Assembly: GCA_963723495.1 (NCBI GenBank)
Contig: CAVRQR010000015.1
Location: forward strand, 248,001-312,000
Source: Gp6-AA40 sp963723495
GTDB lineage: Bacteria; Acidobacteriota; Vicinamibacteria; Vicinamibacterales; UBA2999
DNA length: 64,000 nt
Direction of reading: 5' to 3'
Positions 38,221 to 46,266 of the stretch are shown here, piece by piece; positions within the stretch are counted from its first letter, which is position 1, and every line of letters begins with the position of its first letter. The notes under the pieces are model-generated. The model saw nothing but the letters and a program-made list of their open reading frames with translations. It was not told the origin of the DNA and searched no databases. The position numbers and the translations under genes were made by a program.

Positions 38221-39574
38221 TCGCGCCGGCGCGCACGGCGGCATTCCGTGCGCTCGTGGCCATTGCCTCCAATCATCGCGATCTGCCGACCGCGCTCGTC
38301 GAGAGCCGCCGGCACCTGGATGACGAGCGAGATCGCTCCCTTGCCGCGGCGATCGTTCATGGCACGCTGCGATGGCAGCGTGCCTGCGACTATCTGATCG
38401 AACGCGTATCGGCCCGGCCCCTCGCCGCGCTCGACCAGAGCGTCCGCATCATCCTGCGACTCAGCCTTTATCAGATCCTTCATCTCGATCGCGTGCCCGC
38501 GGCTGCAGTAGTCGATGATGCCGTAGACCTCACGAGGGCGGCAGGCAAGAAGAGCGCGGCCGGTTTCGTCAACGCCGTGCTGCGCTCCACGCTCCGGCAG
38601 CGTCGCGCATTGCCGTTTCCACAGCGGCCCGCCGATCCCACCGATCGCGCCGCCGCCCTGCGCGTACCTCGGAATCACATGGTCGCACCCGGAATGGCTC
38701 GTCGCGCGCTGGCTCGACCGCGTCGGGTTCGAGCGTGCCGAGAAGTGGGTGCAGTTCAACAACGAGCCCGCGCCACTCACGCTGAGCATCAACAGGCTTC
38801 GTACAACGCGCGATGAGGTCCGCGTCGGCTCTTTCGCTCGAGGGCATCGAGACCGAGCAGACATCGGTGGCTCCCCACGGCCTGCGCGTCGTGACCGGAA
38901 ACCCGCTTCGCCAACGCACCCACGATTTGTTTCTGGTTCAGGACGAGGCGTCGCAGCTCGTCCCGCTCGCTGTCGATGCCAAGCCCGGTGAGCGGACGCT
39001 CGATTTGTGCGCTGCACCGGGTGGAAAGACCGTCATGATGAGCGGCGACATGGCTGACAGCGGCGTTCTGGCGGCATGCGACGTGCGCACACGACGTGTC
39101 GCATTGCTACGCGAGACGATTCGCCAGGCGGGCTGCGCTCACGCGCACGCGATTCATGTGCCGGCGACCGGCACACTTCCGTTTGCGGAGACATTCGATC
39201 GCGTGCTCGTCGATGCGCCATGCTCCGGACTTGGCACAGTGCGACGGGATCCGGATATCAAGTGGCGTCGGCACGCAGACGATCTCGCGGCGTTTGCCGA
39301 ACGTCAGCTCACGCTGCTCCAGCGCGCGGCTGCCGTGGTACGGCCGGGCGGACGGCTGGTCTATGCGACCTGTTCGAGCGAGGCCGAAGAGAACGAGATG
39401 GTCGTCGATCGATTTCTGTCGAGCGAAGCCGGGTTCCACCTCGTCGATCTGCGGCGAGACGGGCGGGCAGAGTTGGCACCGGTTCTCGACGAGCGCGGCA
39501 TGCTTCGTACTCTGCCCTTCGCGCACGGCCTCGAAGCCTTCTTCGCGGCGGCCCTTCACCGACAGGTAAAGTAA
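38217..39574 (+). CDS. rsmB: 16S rRNA (cytosine-967-C5) methyltransferase (two frameshifts)
   Basis: The N-terminal NusB-like domain is TAAFRALVAIASNHRDLPTAL ... VHGTLRWQRACDYLIE, LRLSLYQIL, AVDLTRAAG, AAGFVNAVLR. Frame breaks near 38665 and 38812 flank a stretch that reads VARWLDRVGFERAEKWVQFN. The SAM-dependent domain is LVQDEASQLVPLAVDAKPGE, LDLCAAPGGKT, VLVDAPCSGLGTVRRDPD (motif IV Cys) and RLVYATCSSEAEENE (motif VI Cys). About 450 residues corrected. The ATGA overlap with fmt and the gene order def-fmt-rsmB are widespread in bacteria. Confidence 0.92.
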
Positions 39575-39578
39575 ACTG

Positions 39579-40310
39579 TTGCCGTTGACTCCTCTACATT
39601 CCCGCGTCTGGAACCTGGGCAAGTTCTTCGTCCTGATGGGCGCCCTGGGTCTGACGTTCCTCGTGTTCTTCGGTGCGTCGATGCGGGTTGCTCTCTGGGC
39701 CCGTGAGGTGCAGGTGCCGTCGCTCATCGGGCGGACGGTCAACGAAGCCACCGCGACGCTCGCCGATCGGGAACTGGCGCTGCGTGTCGAGGAGAACCAG
39801 CGCCCCGACGACAAGATCGAGGCCGGCCGGGTCATGCAGCAGGAGCCGGACGCCGGGGCGACCAGCCGCAGGCAGCGCATGGTACGCGTCTGGATCAGCT
39901 CTGGTCCCAAGCGGACAATCGTGCCGCCACTGGTCGGACAGAACGAGCGCGCCGCACACTCACGACTGCAGCAGGACGGCGTTGGCGTCTCCTCCGTCTC
40001 CGAGTTTCGATCGGCCGACTACCCGGCGGATGTCGTCGTCGCGCAGGACCCTGCAGCGACGTCGCGCGCGCCCGAGGTCTCCATTCTCCTCAATCGCGGC
40101 GAACTGGCGGCCACCTACGTCATGCCTGATGTCATCGGGGTCGATGGCGAACGCGCGGCCGACGCGCTCCGCCGGCAGGGTTTCCGCGTCTCGATTGTTG
40201 GCACTCAGCCCTACCCCGGGGTGCCCCCCGGCATCGTCGTTCGACAGCAGCCTGCAGGCGGTTTTCGCGTCGGGGGCAGTGATGCGATCTCGCTCGAGGT
40301 GAGTCGATGA
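39579..40310 (+). CDS. Membrane protein with three PASTA domains
   Basis: 243 residues from TTG 39579. One membrane helix (FFVLMGALGLTFLVFFGASM) is followed by three PASTA units, each beginning with VPSLIG / VPPLVGQ / MPDVIG and ending in GQ/V-x-QxPxxG-type turns (VMQQEPDAGATSRRQRMV; VVAQDPAATS; VVRQQPAGGFRV). No kinase domain is attached, unlike PASTA kinases of Gram-positive bacteria. PASTA units bind muropeptides or act as spacers; here the role is unknown. It is placed between rsmB and rpe with a four-base overlap to rpe. Confidence 0.86.
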   Translation: MPLTPLHSRVWNLGKFFVLMGALGLTFLVFFGASMRVALWAREVQVPSLIGRTVNEATATLADRELALRVEENQRPDDKIEAGRVMQQEPDAGATSRRQRMVRVWISSGPKRTIVPPLVGQNERAAHSRLQQDGVGVSSVSEFRSADYPADVVVAQDPAATSRAPEVSILLNRGELAATYVMPDVIGVDGERAADALRRQGFRVSIVGTQPYPGVPPGIVVRQQPAGGFRVGGSDAISLEVSR

Positions 40311-40987
40311 GATCTCGCCCGATCCAGATCGCGCCATCGATTCTCGCCGCAGACTTCGCCGCCCTCGGACGCGACATCGCCGCAACCGAACGTGGTGGTG
40401 CGGATCTGATCCACGTCGATGTCATGGATGGGCACTTCGTCCCCAACATCACGATCGGGCCGCCAGTCGTGCGCGCGATCAGGCGCGTGGCCACCCGGCC
40501 GCTCGATGTGCACCTGATGATCGAGGATCCCGACCGCTACATCGAGGAGTTCGTGGCGGCCGGCGCCAGCATGGTGTCGGTGCACGTCGAGGTCGTACGC
40601 CACCTGCATCGGACGGTCTCGCTGATTCGCAAGCTCGGGGCGAAAGCGGGTGTCGTGATCAACCCGGCGACACCTGCCGCCTCGCTCGAAGCGATTGCCC
40701 CCGATGTGGACTTCGTGCTCGTGATGTCGGTGAACCCGGGCTTTTCAGGCCAGTCGTTCATTCCACACAGCCTCGAGAAGCTTCGGCGGGTGCGCAGCGT
40801 GCTGGAGAGCGCGGGGTCGTCAGCGCTCATCGAGATCGATGGCGGTATCGACCAGACGAATGTGAGTGACGTCGTTGCCGCCGGCGCAAACATCCTGGTG
40901 GCTGGCCAGGCGATCTTCGGCAGCGGAGATCCGGAAGCCGCGACGCGTGCCCTTCGCGCGTCCGCCAATCAACTGGTTGGCGGATAG
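40307..40987 (+). CDS. rpe: Ribulose-phosphate 3-epimerase
   Basis: Interconverts ribulose-5- and xylulose-5-phosphate. 226 residues of TIM-barrel type: IAPSILAADFAALGRDI, DLIHVDVMDGHFVPNITIGP (metal-binding His/Asp), PLDVHLMIEDPDRYIEEF, VMSVNPGFSGQSFIP and LIEIDGGIDQTNV. All catalytic residues are present. The start overlaps the upstream PASTA gene, and the stop overlaps the thioesterase start by one base. Confidence 0.96.
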   Translation: MRSRPIQIAPSILAADFAALGRDIAATERGGADLIHVDVMDGHFVPNITIGPPVVRAIRRVATRPLDVHLMIEDPDRYIEEFVAAGASMVSVHVEVVRHLHRTVSLIRKLGAKAGVVINPATPAASLEAIAPDVDFVLVMSVNPGFSGQSFIPHSLEKLRRVRSVLESAGSSALIEIDGGIDQTNVSDVVAAGANILVAGQAIFGSGDPEAATRALRASANQLVGG

Positions 40988-41448
40988 TGGCTGATGGCAT
41001 GGTGGTCAGATCGCGCAACGCCAATCCCGAACCGCCACACGAGAATTCCGAATCCCGGACACGCAGTACCCGTGTGCGAGTGCGCTACGCAGACACGGAC
41101 CAGATGGGCGTGGTCTACTACGCGAACTATCTCGTCTGGTTCGAAATCGGTCGCACCGAATGGCTGCGGGATGCTGGATGGAACTACCGGGAGATGGAAG
41201 AGACCGGCGTCTCGCTTCCCGTCATCGAGGCACACTGCGAGTACCGGCAGCCGGCCCGTTATGACGATGAAATCGAGATCAGGACGACGGCGACGGCAGT
41301 GACGCCGGCGCGCCTGCGCTTCGAGTACCGTGCCATCAGGACCAGCGGCAGCACGCTCGTGGCCGAGGGACATACCGTCCACGCCGCACTGGGGCCGAAC
41401 GGCCGGCCGTGCCGCCTTCCGGCCCGGGTCAGGGACCTGATCGGATAG
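40987..41448 (+). CDS. Acyl-CoA thioesterase, YbgC/4HBT family
   Basis: 153 residues, hot-dog fold. The family signature VRVRYADTDQMGVVYYANYLVWFEIGR contains the catalytic Asp (quoted up to 20 residues: YADTDQMGVVYYANYLVWF). GVSLPVIEAHCEYRQPARYDD and LVAEGHTVHAAL follow. Members hydrolyse short acyl-CoA or acyl-ACP and often lie with tol-pal genes. GTG 40987 is the first start; ATG 40999 is as good, giving a few residues less. Its neighbour downstream is bamD. Confidence 0.9.
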   Translation: MADGMVVRSRNANPEPPHENSESRTRSTRVRVRYADTDQMGVVYYANYLVWFEIGRTEWLRDAGWNYREMEETGVSLPVIEAHCEYRQPARYDDEIEIRTTATAVTPARLRFEYRAIRTSGSTLVAEGHTVHAALGPNGRPCRLPARVRDLIG

Positions 41449-41528
41449 TCGAGGTCGCGAGCCATAGCCGGGTCTCGAACGTCTGTACATTGGCCGGCGC
41501 ACGAAGCGTCATGCCTTTTACAATAGGA

Positions 41529-42329
41529 ATGAGGTTCTTGAAGATTCGAGTGACTGCTGCCTCCGCAACCATCCGGTGCTCGTCCATTCTGCTGCTGCTG
41601 GCGGTGACCGCCTGCGGGGGAAACCGCAACGCCGTCCCCAACGACGTTGGCAACCCCGATCGCTTCCTGTATGACCGTGGAACGACGGCCCTCAACGAGA
41701 GGAAATGGGCTGACGCACGTGAGTATTTCAGGCAGGTGGTCGACAACTACCCGAACAGCCCACTCCGGCCCGACGCCAAGATCGGTGTGGGCGACACTTA
41801 CCTCGGTGAGAAGACGGCGGAGTCGCTGGTCCTGTCAGCCAACGAATACCGCGAGTTCCTGACCTTCTATCCGACGAATCCTCGTGCTGATTACGCGCAA
41901 TACAAGCTTGCAATGACGCATTACGAGCAGATGCGTGCACCAGAGCGCGATCAGACGGAAACCCAGGGCGCGCTGCGCGAGTTCCAGATCTTCTTCGACC
42001 GCTATCCGATGAGCCCGCTCATGGAAGAGGTGCGGATGAAATGGCGTGAAGCGCGTGATCGTTTGAGCCGCGCGGAATTTCGCGTGGGTTTCCACTACTT
42101 CCGGATTCGCTGGTATCCCGGCGCGATTCCGCGGTTCCGACAGGTGCTGAAGGAAGATCCGGAATTTTCCGGTCGCGACGAGGTCTATTTCTATCTGGCG
42201 GAATCTCTCGCCCGAACCGATAAGAAAGCTGAGGCGATCCCGTACTTCGAGCGTTTGCTTGCCGAATTCGAGGTGAGCGAGCACATCGAAGAGGCAAAGA
42301 AGCGCCTCGAAGAACTCAAGACTCAGTAG
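41529..42329 (+). CDS. bamD: Outer-membrane assembly lipoprotein BamD
   Basis: Part of the BAM complex that inserts beta-barrels. From ATG 41529 (MRFLKIRVTAAS) the signal peptide ends in a lipobox, LLLLAVTACGG, so the mature protein is a lipoprotein at Cys ~28. TPR pairs follow: RGTTALNERKWADAREYFRQVV, DNYPNSPLRPDAKIGVGDTYL, FLTFYPTNPRADYAQYKLA, FFDRYPMSPLMEEVRMKW, IPRFRQVLKEDPEF and AIPYFERLLAEFEVSE. 266 residues, as usual for BamD. Alternative ATG at 41511. Confidence 0.92.
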   Translation: MRFLKIRVTAASATIRCSSILLLLAVTACGGNRNAVPNDVGNPDRFLYDRGTTALNERKWADAREYFRQVVDNYPNSPLRPDAKIGVGDTYLGEKTAESLVLSANEYREFLTFYPTNPRADYAQYKLAMTHYEQMRAPERDQTETQGALREFQIFFDRYPMSPLMEEVRMKWREARDRLSRAEFRVGFHYFRIRWYPGAIPRFRQVLKEDPEFSGRDEVYFYLAESLARTDKKAEAIPYFERLLAEFEVSEHIEEAKKRLEELKTQ

Positions 42330-42377
42330 CCTGGCGGACGTCAATCCGGTCCGCCCTGGACAGTTAGGGAGAGACCG

Positions 42378-43139
42378 ATGACGTCGAGAACTTTCGCGGC
42401 CGTGGCCGTGGCGGCCGTTCTGGGTAGCGCCATGCTTACGGCTCAACGTGGTCCCGCAGCCACTGCGGTGCGTCTGCCTGCTGAAGTCATTGGGCTGGCG
42501 TGCGCACCCAGAGCCGCTCTCGAGATACCGGACACCCCGCTCAGGGTGACCGGCGGTCAGGACAGCGCAGTCCGCCACAGCCACGCGCCCGGTGACCTCA
42601 TCACCATCAATGCTGGCAGCCAGAACGGGATCGAGGTCGGGCAGGAGTACTACACCCGCCGGATCCTGATCGCTGACCGGGAGAAGATCAGCCCCACGAC
42701 GCCAGCGACCGTGCTGACGTCCGGCTGGATTCGCGTGTATGCCGTGGACGACAAGTGGTCGCTGGCCACGATCACGCACGCCTGCGACACGGTTGACATC
42801 GGCGACCATCTCGAGCCGTTCGCCCTTCCCACGATGCCGAAGATGGCGTCCAACAAGCCGAAGCCGGAGCGTGACAACTACGGCCGCGTCCTGACCGGCG
42901 AATCGCGCAAGCGCCTCTTCGGCAAGGGCGACTATTTCCTGCTCGACCGCGGAAGCAATCAGGGCGTGAAGCCGGGTGCGCAGTTCGTTCTCTATCGCAA
43001 CAAGCTGCAGCCCGAGAACTTCCTCTACGACCTCGGCGAAGCCGTGGCAGTCGACGTGAAGGAAGACAGCTCCACGCTGCAGGTGACGGTGTCGCGTGAT
43101 GCGATCAGGGAAGGGGATCTGGTCGCGATCCGCAAGTAG
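42378..43139 (+). CDS. Secreted protein of unknown function
   Basis: 253 residues with a signal peptide (TFAAVAVAAVLGSAMLTAQ). Two related beta segments, DLITINAGSQNGIEVGQEYYTRR and DYFLLDRGSNQGVKPGAQFVLYR (20-residue cores), suggest a repeated small beta-domain of the kind seen in flagellar assembly protein FlgT-like and other secreted bacterial proteins. Two cysteines (ACAPR, HACD) could pair. No enzyme motif. It has GGGAGAGA-type ribosome-binding sequence (AGGGAGAGACCG) and follows bamD by 48 bases; a terminator lies just downstream (43148-43167). Confidence 0.75.
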   Translation: MTSRTFAAVAVAAVLGSAMLTAQRGPAATAVRLPAEVIGLACAPRAALEIPDTPLRVTGGQDSAVRHSHAPGDLITINAGSQNGIEVGQEYYTRRILIADREKISPTTPATVLTSGWIRVYAVDDKWSLATITHACDTVDIGDHLEPFALPTMPKMASNKPKPERDNYGRVLTGESRKRLFGKGDYFLLDRGSNQGVKPGAQFVLYRNKLQPENFLYDLGEAVAVDVKEDSSTLQVTVSRDAIREGDLVAIRK

Positions 43140-43147
43140 TCATCGTG

Positions 43148-43167
43148 GGCGGGTCTCACGACCCGCC
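43148..43167 (+). terminator. Intrinsic terminator after the aroC-to-43.1 kb gene run
   Basis: GGCGGGTC-TCAC-GACCCGCC hairpin (8-pair perfect stem, four-base loop) followed by TTGTT. It lies eight bases after the stop of the secreted-protein gene. The T-tract is short. Confidence 0.7.
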
Positions 43168-43204
43168 TTGTTCCATCCAGCGCCTTCGGCGTCCTGTGCA
43201 GTAG

Positions 43205-43456
43205 CTACAAGAGACCGCCAAGTCTGACAGCCTCGCTGACGGCTCCCGCCAGGTAGCTTCCAGCGACGAGAAAACAGGTCGCGTCGAAGATGCGCCCCAT
43301 CGGCGAACGGCGCTTCGGAGACGTGCGCTGCCGCCTCCGCTCGTCGAGGACACGATGGCAACGCGCGCGCACCTGGTCCAGTCGAGTGGAGTCCGGTGCT
43401 GGAGTGCTCAGGCTGGCGAGCCCACGCAAAACGGGGTCGTATGTTTCAGACGTCAT
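43205..43456 (-). CDS. Small membrane protein after sigma factor, possible anti-sigma
   Basis: 83 residues, basic in the first two thirds (RARCHRVLDERRRQRTSPKR), with one hydrophobic segment near the C-terminus (ATCFLVAGSYLAGAVSEAV). It overlaps the sigma gene stop by four bases, the common layout for a membrane anti-sigma factor, but no zinc-finger motif is present. The assignment is positional only. Confidence 0.6.
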   Translation of the reverse strand: MTSETYDPVLRGLASLSTPAPDSTRLDQVRARCHRVLDERRRQRTSPKRRSPMGRIFDATCFLVAGSYLAGAVSEAVRLGGLL

Positions 43457-44037
43457 GAGCTGACCTCGCTGAAAAGCCTTCTCAGCGGCGCGCTGGTTGT
43501 ATCCATGCGCTGAGCGAGCAGCGCTCGGCCGCGGCTCAGGCGCTGCCGCAACGCTTCCGGGCTAATGCCACAGACGACGGCCGCCTCAGATGGGCGCAGC
43601 CCCTCGACCACAACCAGCAGGAGCACCTCTCGGTAAATCATCGGCATCGTCGCGAGCGCCGCTTCGAGCCGGCGCTCGAGTTCGTGCGTCGCGGCCTCCT
43701 CGAACGGTGACGAGGGCGGGATTGACGGCCACAGGCCGATCATATCGGCGGCGTGAGCATCCTCGAGCATCCGCGAGCGGCAGTAACTGACGTACAGATT
43801 GCGCCCGACGGTGAACAGCCAGGGGCCGAACTGCGTGTCCTCGCGGAGACGCTCGGCGTGTTCCACGAGCCGCAACCACGTCTCCTCGAGCAGGTCTTCA
43901 GCCACTTCCCTGCTGCGCGCCAGCCGCGCCAGGAATCCAAACAGGCGCCCGTTGAACGCGGCGTATACGACGTCGAACGCTTCGGAGTCACCCTGCCGAA
44001 GCCGCCTCACGAGTTCGAGCTCAGAGTCGCGGTCCAC
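43453..44037 (-). CDS. ECF RNA polymerase sigma factor
   Basis: 194 residues. Region 2 is ELVRRLRQGDSEAFDVVYAA ... EVAEDLLEETWLRLVEHAERL, with TQFGPWLFTVGRNLYVSYCRSR contacting the -10. Region 4 is MPMIYREVLLLVVVEGLRPSEAAVVCGISPEALRQRLSRGRALL, with a helix-turn-helix. It differs from the sigma factor at 11114-11743, so it belongs to another ECF group. Followed by the overlapping small membrane gene. Confidence 0.9.
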   Translation of the reverse strand: MDRDSELELVRRLRQGDSEAFDVVYAAFNGRLFGFLARLARSREVAEDLLEETWLRLVEHAERLREDTQFGPWLFTVGRNLYVSYCRSRMLEDAHAADMIGLWPSIPPSSPFEEAATHELERRLEAALATMPMIYREVLLLVVVEGLRPSEAAVVCGISPEALRQRLSRGRALLAQRMDTTSAPLRRLFSEVSS

Positions 44038-44119
44038 AACGATCTAACGCAGTCGCTGCCAGATCGTGACAGCGGCGATACCGGGCATGTCACAGATCGC
44101 CCCCTCAGGCGTTTCTAGG

Positions 44120-44472
44120 ATGGAGGTCAACGTGGAGGTTCTCAGACACGCCAGTATCATGGCGCTGCTTGGACTGCTCGTGAGCGTCACCCCGCTCGTC
44201 ATGGGCGTCATCTTCGCCATACGTCCTAATGAACAGCGCCTGGCGCTGATGCGGCCGCTCTCACTGGCTGGTATTTTCGCAGGCGTGTCCAATTTGTTCC
44301 TGGGCGCGATCAACGGCCTGCTCGGCCTCGAGAGGGTCCAGTCTTCGATCCGGCCGGCATGCGCGGGGTCTTTGTCGTGCTGGCAGAATCCACCGTCCCG
44401 TCCTTCTTCGCCTTTGCCTGCCTGACGGTTGCCTGGCTCTGCGTGGCGATGGGGATGAGGAGGCTGTCATAA
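44120..44472 (+). CDS. Small four-helix membrane protein (one frameshift)
   Basis: From ATG 44120 (MEVNVEVLRHASIMALL) the first half has two to three hydrophobic helices (IMALLGLLVSVTPLVMGVIFA; LAGIFAGVSNLFLGAINGLL). A frame change near 44345 leads to GVFVVLAESTVPSFFAFACL and TVAWLCVAMGMRRLS, ending at the TAA 44470-44472. About 117 residues. It looks like the MotA/TolQ-like small membrane proteins of proton channels but lacks the signature, so this is not claimed. Divergent from the sigma factor. Confidence 0.6.
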
Positions 44473-44555
44473 CTTCCAAACTCCAACTTCCAAATTCCAA
44501 CGTTTTGCGGGTTGGACCGTGGGAGCTGGAAGTTGGGAGTTGGAAGTTGGGAGTT
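44471..44555. repeat. Inverted repeat array of GGAAGTTGG-type units
   Basis: The left arm (44471-44501) is AACTTCCAAACTCCAACTTCC and on; the right arm (44521-44555) holds GGAAGTTGGGAGTTGGAAG and on. The two arms are nearly complementary and each is itself a tandem of an ~8-9-base unit. It lies between two convergent genes, where it could act as a weak terminator. Polypurine/polypyrimidine bias is strong. Confidence 0.75.
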
Positions 44556-44560
44556 AAAAG

Positions 44561-45157
44561 CTAGCCAGCCCGCCGCTGACGGGCGATGTTCACGTCGGCG
44601 ACGCGGGCGTTGAGCATCCGCTGGAACCGGCGATAGTAGTCGACGGCGGAAACCACAGCCGCCACCATCACCACCCACAGCGCCACGTGCCCTACGGGTG
44701 CGAGCCACGGGATCGGCCGCCATCCCAGAATCAGCAACAGGATCGCCGTGACCTGTGATGCCATCTTGATCTTGCCGAGCGGCGAGGCGGGGATCGTGAT
44801 CCCCTTCGTGTAGGCGAGGCTGCGAAGCGCTGTGACAGCGAATTCGCGCCCGATGATCAGCGCCACCATCCACGCCGGCGCCAGATCGAGCTGCACGAGT
44901 GAAATGAATGCCGCCGACGTCAGCAGCTTATCGGCGATGGGGTCGAGCATCTGCCCCAACCAGGTAACCTGGCGGCGACGCCGGGCGATGTAGCCGTCGA
45001 GCCAGTCGGTGAGCGACGCCAGTCCGAAGATGGCCGCGCCGGCAAGTTCCTTGGGAACGCCGAGAATCTGCCGGCCCTCGAACTCCGTCAGCAACACAAC
45101 CACGAGCAGCGGCACGAGAAACATCCGCACGAGCGTGAGCGTGTTGGGCAGGTTCAT
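44561..45157 (-). CDS. pgsA: CDP-diacylglycerol-glycerol-3-phosphate 3-phosphatidyltransferase
   Basis: Makes phosphatidylglycerol-phosphate, the precursor of anionic phospholipids. 198 residues starting MNLPNTLTLVRMFLVPLLVVV. The CDP-alcohol phosphotransferase motif D-G-x2-A-R-x8-G-x3-D-x3-D is complete: DWLDGYIARRRRQVTWLGQM, then LDPIADK. Four to six membrane helices follow. It is convergent with the small membrane protein and divergent from the nucleotidyltransferase gene. Confidence 0.95.
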   Translation of the reverse strand: MNLPNTLTLVRMFLVPLLVVVLLTEFEGRQILGVPKELAGAAIFGLASLTDWLDGYIARRRRQVTWLGQMLDPIADKLLTSAAFISLVQLDLAPAWMVALIIGREFAVTALRSLAYTKGITIPASPLGKIKMASQVTAILLLILGWRPIPWLAPVGHVALWVVMVAAVVSAVDYYRRFQRMLNARVADVNIARQRRAG

Positions 45158-45200
45158 CCGACGAGGGGCATTCTACCATCGTGTAAGATTGAAGATCGTC

Positions 45201-46259
45201 ATGAAGGCTATCCTACTTGCAGGGGGCAAGGGTACGCGTCTTAGACCGCTGACGCTGCATACACCCAAGCCCATCGTTCCCATCTTCAACCGGGCGTTTC
45301 TTCACTATCAGATCGATCTACTGAAACAAGTACCCGAGATCGATGAAGTGATTCTCAGCCTCAACTACCAGCCGCGTCGCATCGAGGAGATGTTCGGCGA
45401 TGGTGAGAACCTGGGGATCAAGCTTCGCTACGTGGTCGAGCCAGCACCACTGGGAACTGCCGGGGCCATCAAGTACGCCGGCGACAAGCTCACGGAGTCA
45501 GTCGTCGTGTTCAACGGCGATGTCATGACGGAGCTCGATCTGGCTGAGGTCATCCGCATGCATCGCGAACGTCGCGCCCGGGCCACGATCGTCCTCACAC
45601 CAGTCGAGAACCCCACGGCCTACGGCCTCGTGGAAACCGACGGGAACGGCAACATCCAGCGTTTTCTCGAGAAGCCGAAGCCCGAAGAGGTCACCACCAA
45701 TCACATCAACGCGGGGATCTACGTTCTGGAACCCGATACCTTCGATCGCATTCCGAGCGAGATTCCATGGTCTATCGAGCGCAGCTACTTCCCCTCGCTG
45801 ATCGAGCGCGGCGAGACTTTCGTCGCCTACATCTACAACGGCTACTGGATCGACATCGGAACACCCGAGAAGTACATGCAGGTCCATCGGGACATCATGG
45901 ATGGGCGGTTCACGGCGCCTCCCTTCGCGGGACTCGCAGCTCCCCGGACATCGATCGCTCCTGACGTGCGGATCGAGAGTGGCGCAACGGTCGAGGGGCC
46001 GGTGTTCATCGACGAGGGTGTCGTCGTCAAGGCCGGGGCGCGCGTCGGGCCATATGCCGTGCTCGGCCGTCAGACACAGGTCGAGGAAGAAGCGGTCATC
46101 GAGCGTGCAATCCTCTGGCCCAACTGCCGGATTGGCAGCCAGGCGTCGATCAGCGATGCGACACTCGGCCGGCAGTGCCACGTGGGGCGCAACGTGTCAC
46201 TGAACAGCGGCGCAGTGCTCGGTGACAAAACAACACTGACAGATTTCACGAAAGCATGA
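45201..46259 (+). CDS. NDP-sugar pyrophosphorylase, mannose-1-phosphate guanylyltransferase type
   Basis: 352 residues from ATG 45201. The nucleotidyltransferase domain (1-~235) has AILLAGGKGTRLRPLTLHTP, KPIVPIFNRAFLHYQ, VVFNGDVMTELDL, NAGIYVLEPDTFDRIP and WIDIGTPEKYMQVHRDI. The C-terminal left-handed beta-helix (hexapeptide) is GATVEGPVFIDEGVVVKAG, GPYAVLGRQTQVEEEAVIE, SISDATLGRQCHVGRNVS. Such GMPPB-like enzymes use GTP or dTTP with mannose- or glucose-1-phosphate. The neighbouring phosphomannomutase (7 bases away) argues for GDP-mannose supply for polysaccharide or glycolipid. Confidence 0.9.
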   Translation: MKAILLAGGKGTRLRPLTLHTPKPIVPIFNRAFLHYQIDLLKQVPEIDEVILSLNYQPRRIEEMFGDGENLGIKLRYVVEPAPLGTAGAIKYAGDKLTESVVVFNGDVMTELDLAEVIRMHRERRARATIVLTPVENPTAYGLVETDGNGNIQRFLEKPKPEEVTTNHINAGIYVLEPDTFDRIPSEIPWSIERSYFPSLIERGETFVAYIYNGYWIDIGTPEKYMQVHRDIMDGRFTAPPFAGLAAPRTSIAPDVRIESGATVEGPVFIDEGVVVKAGARVGPYAVLGRQTQVEEEAVIERAILWPNCRIGSQASISDATLGRQCHVGRNVSLNSGAVLGDKTTLTDFTKA

Positions 46260-46266
46260 TCGGACC

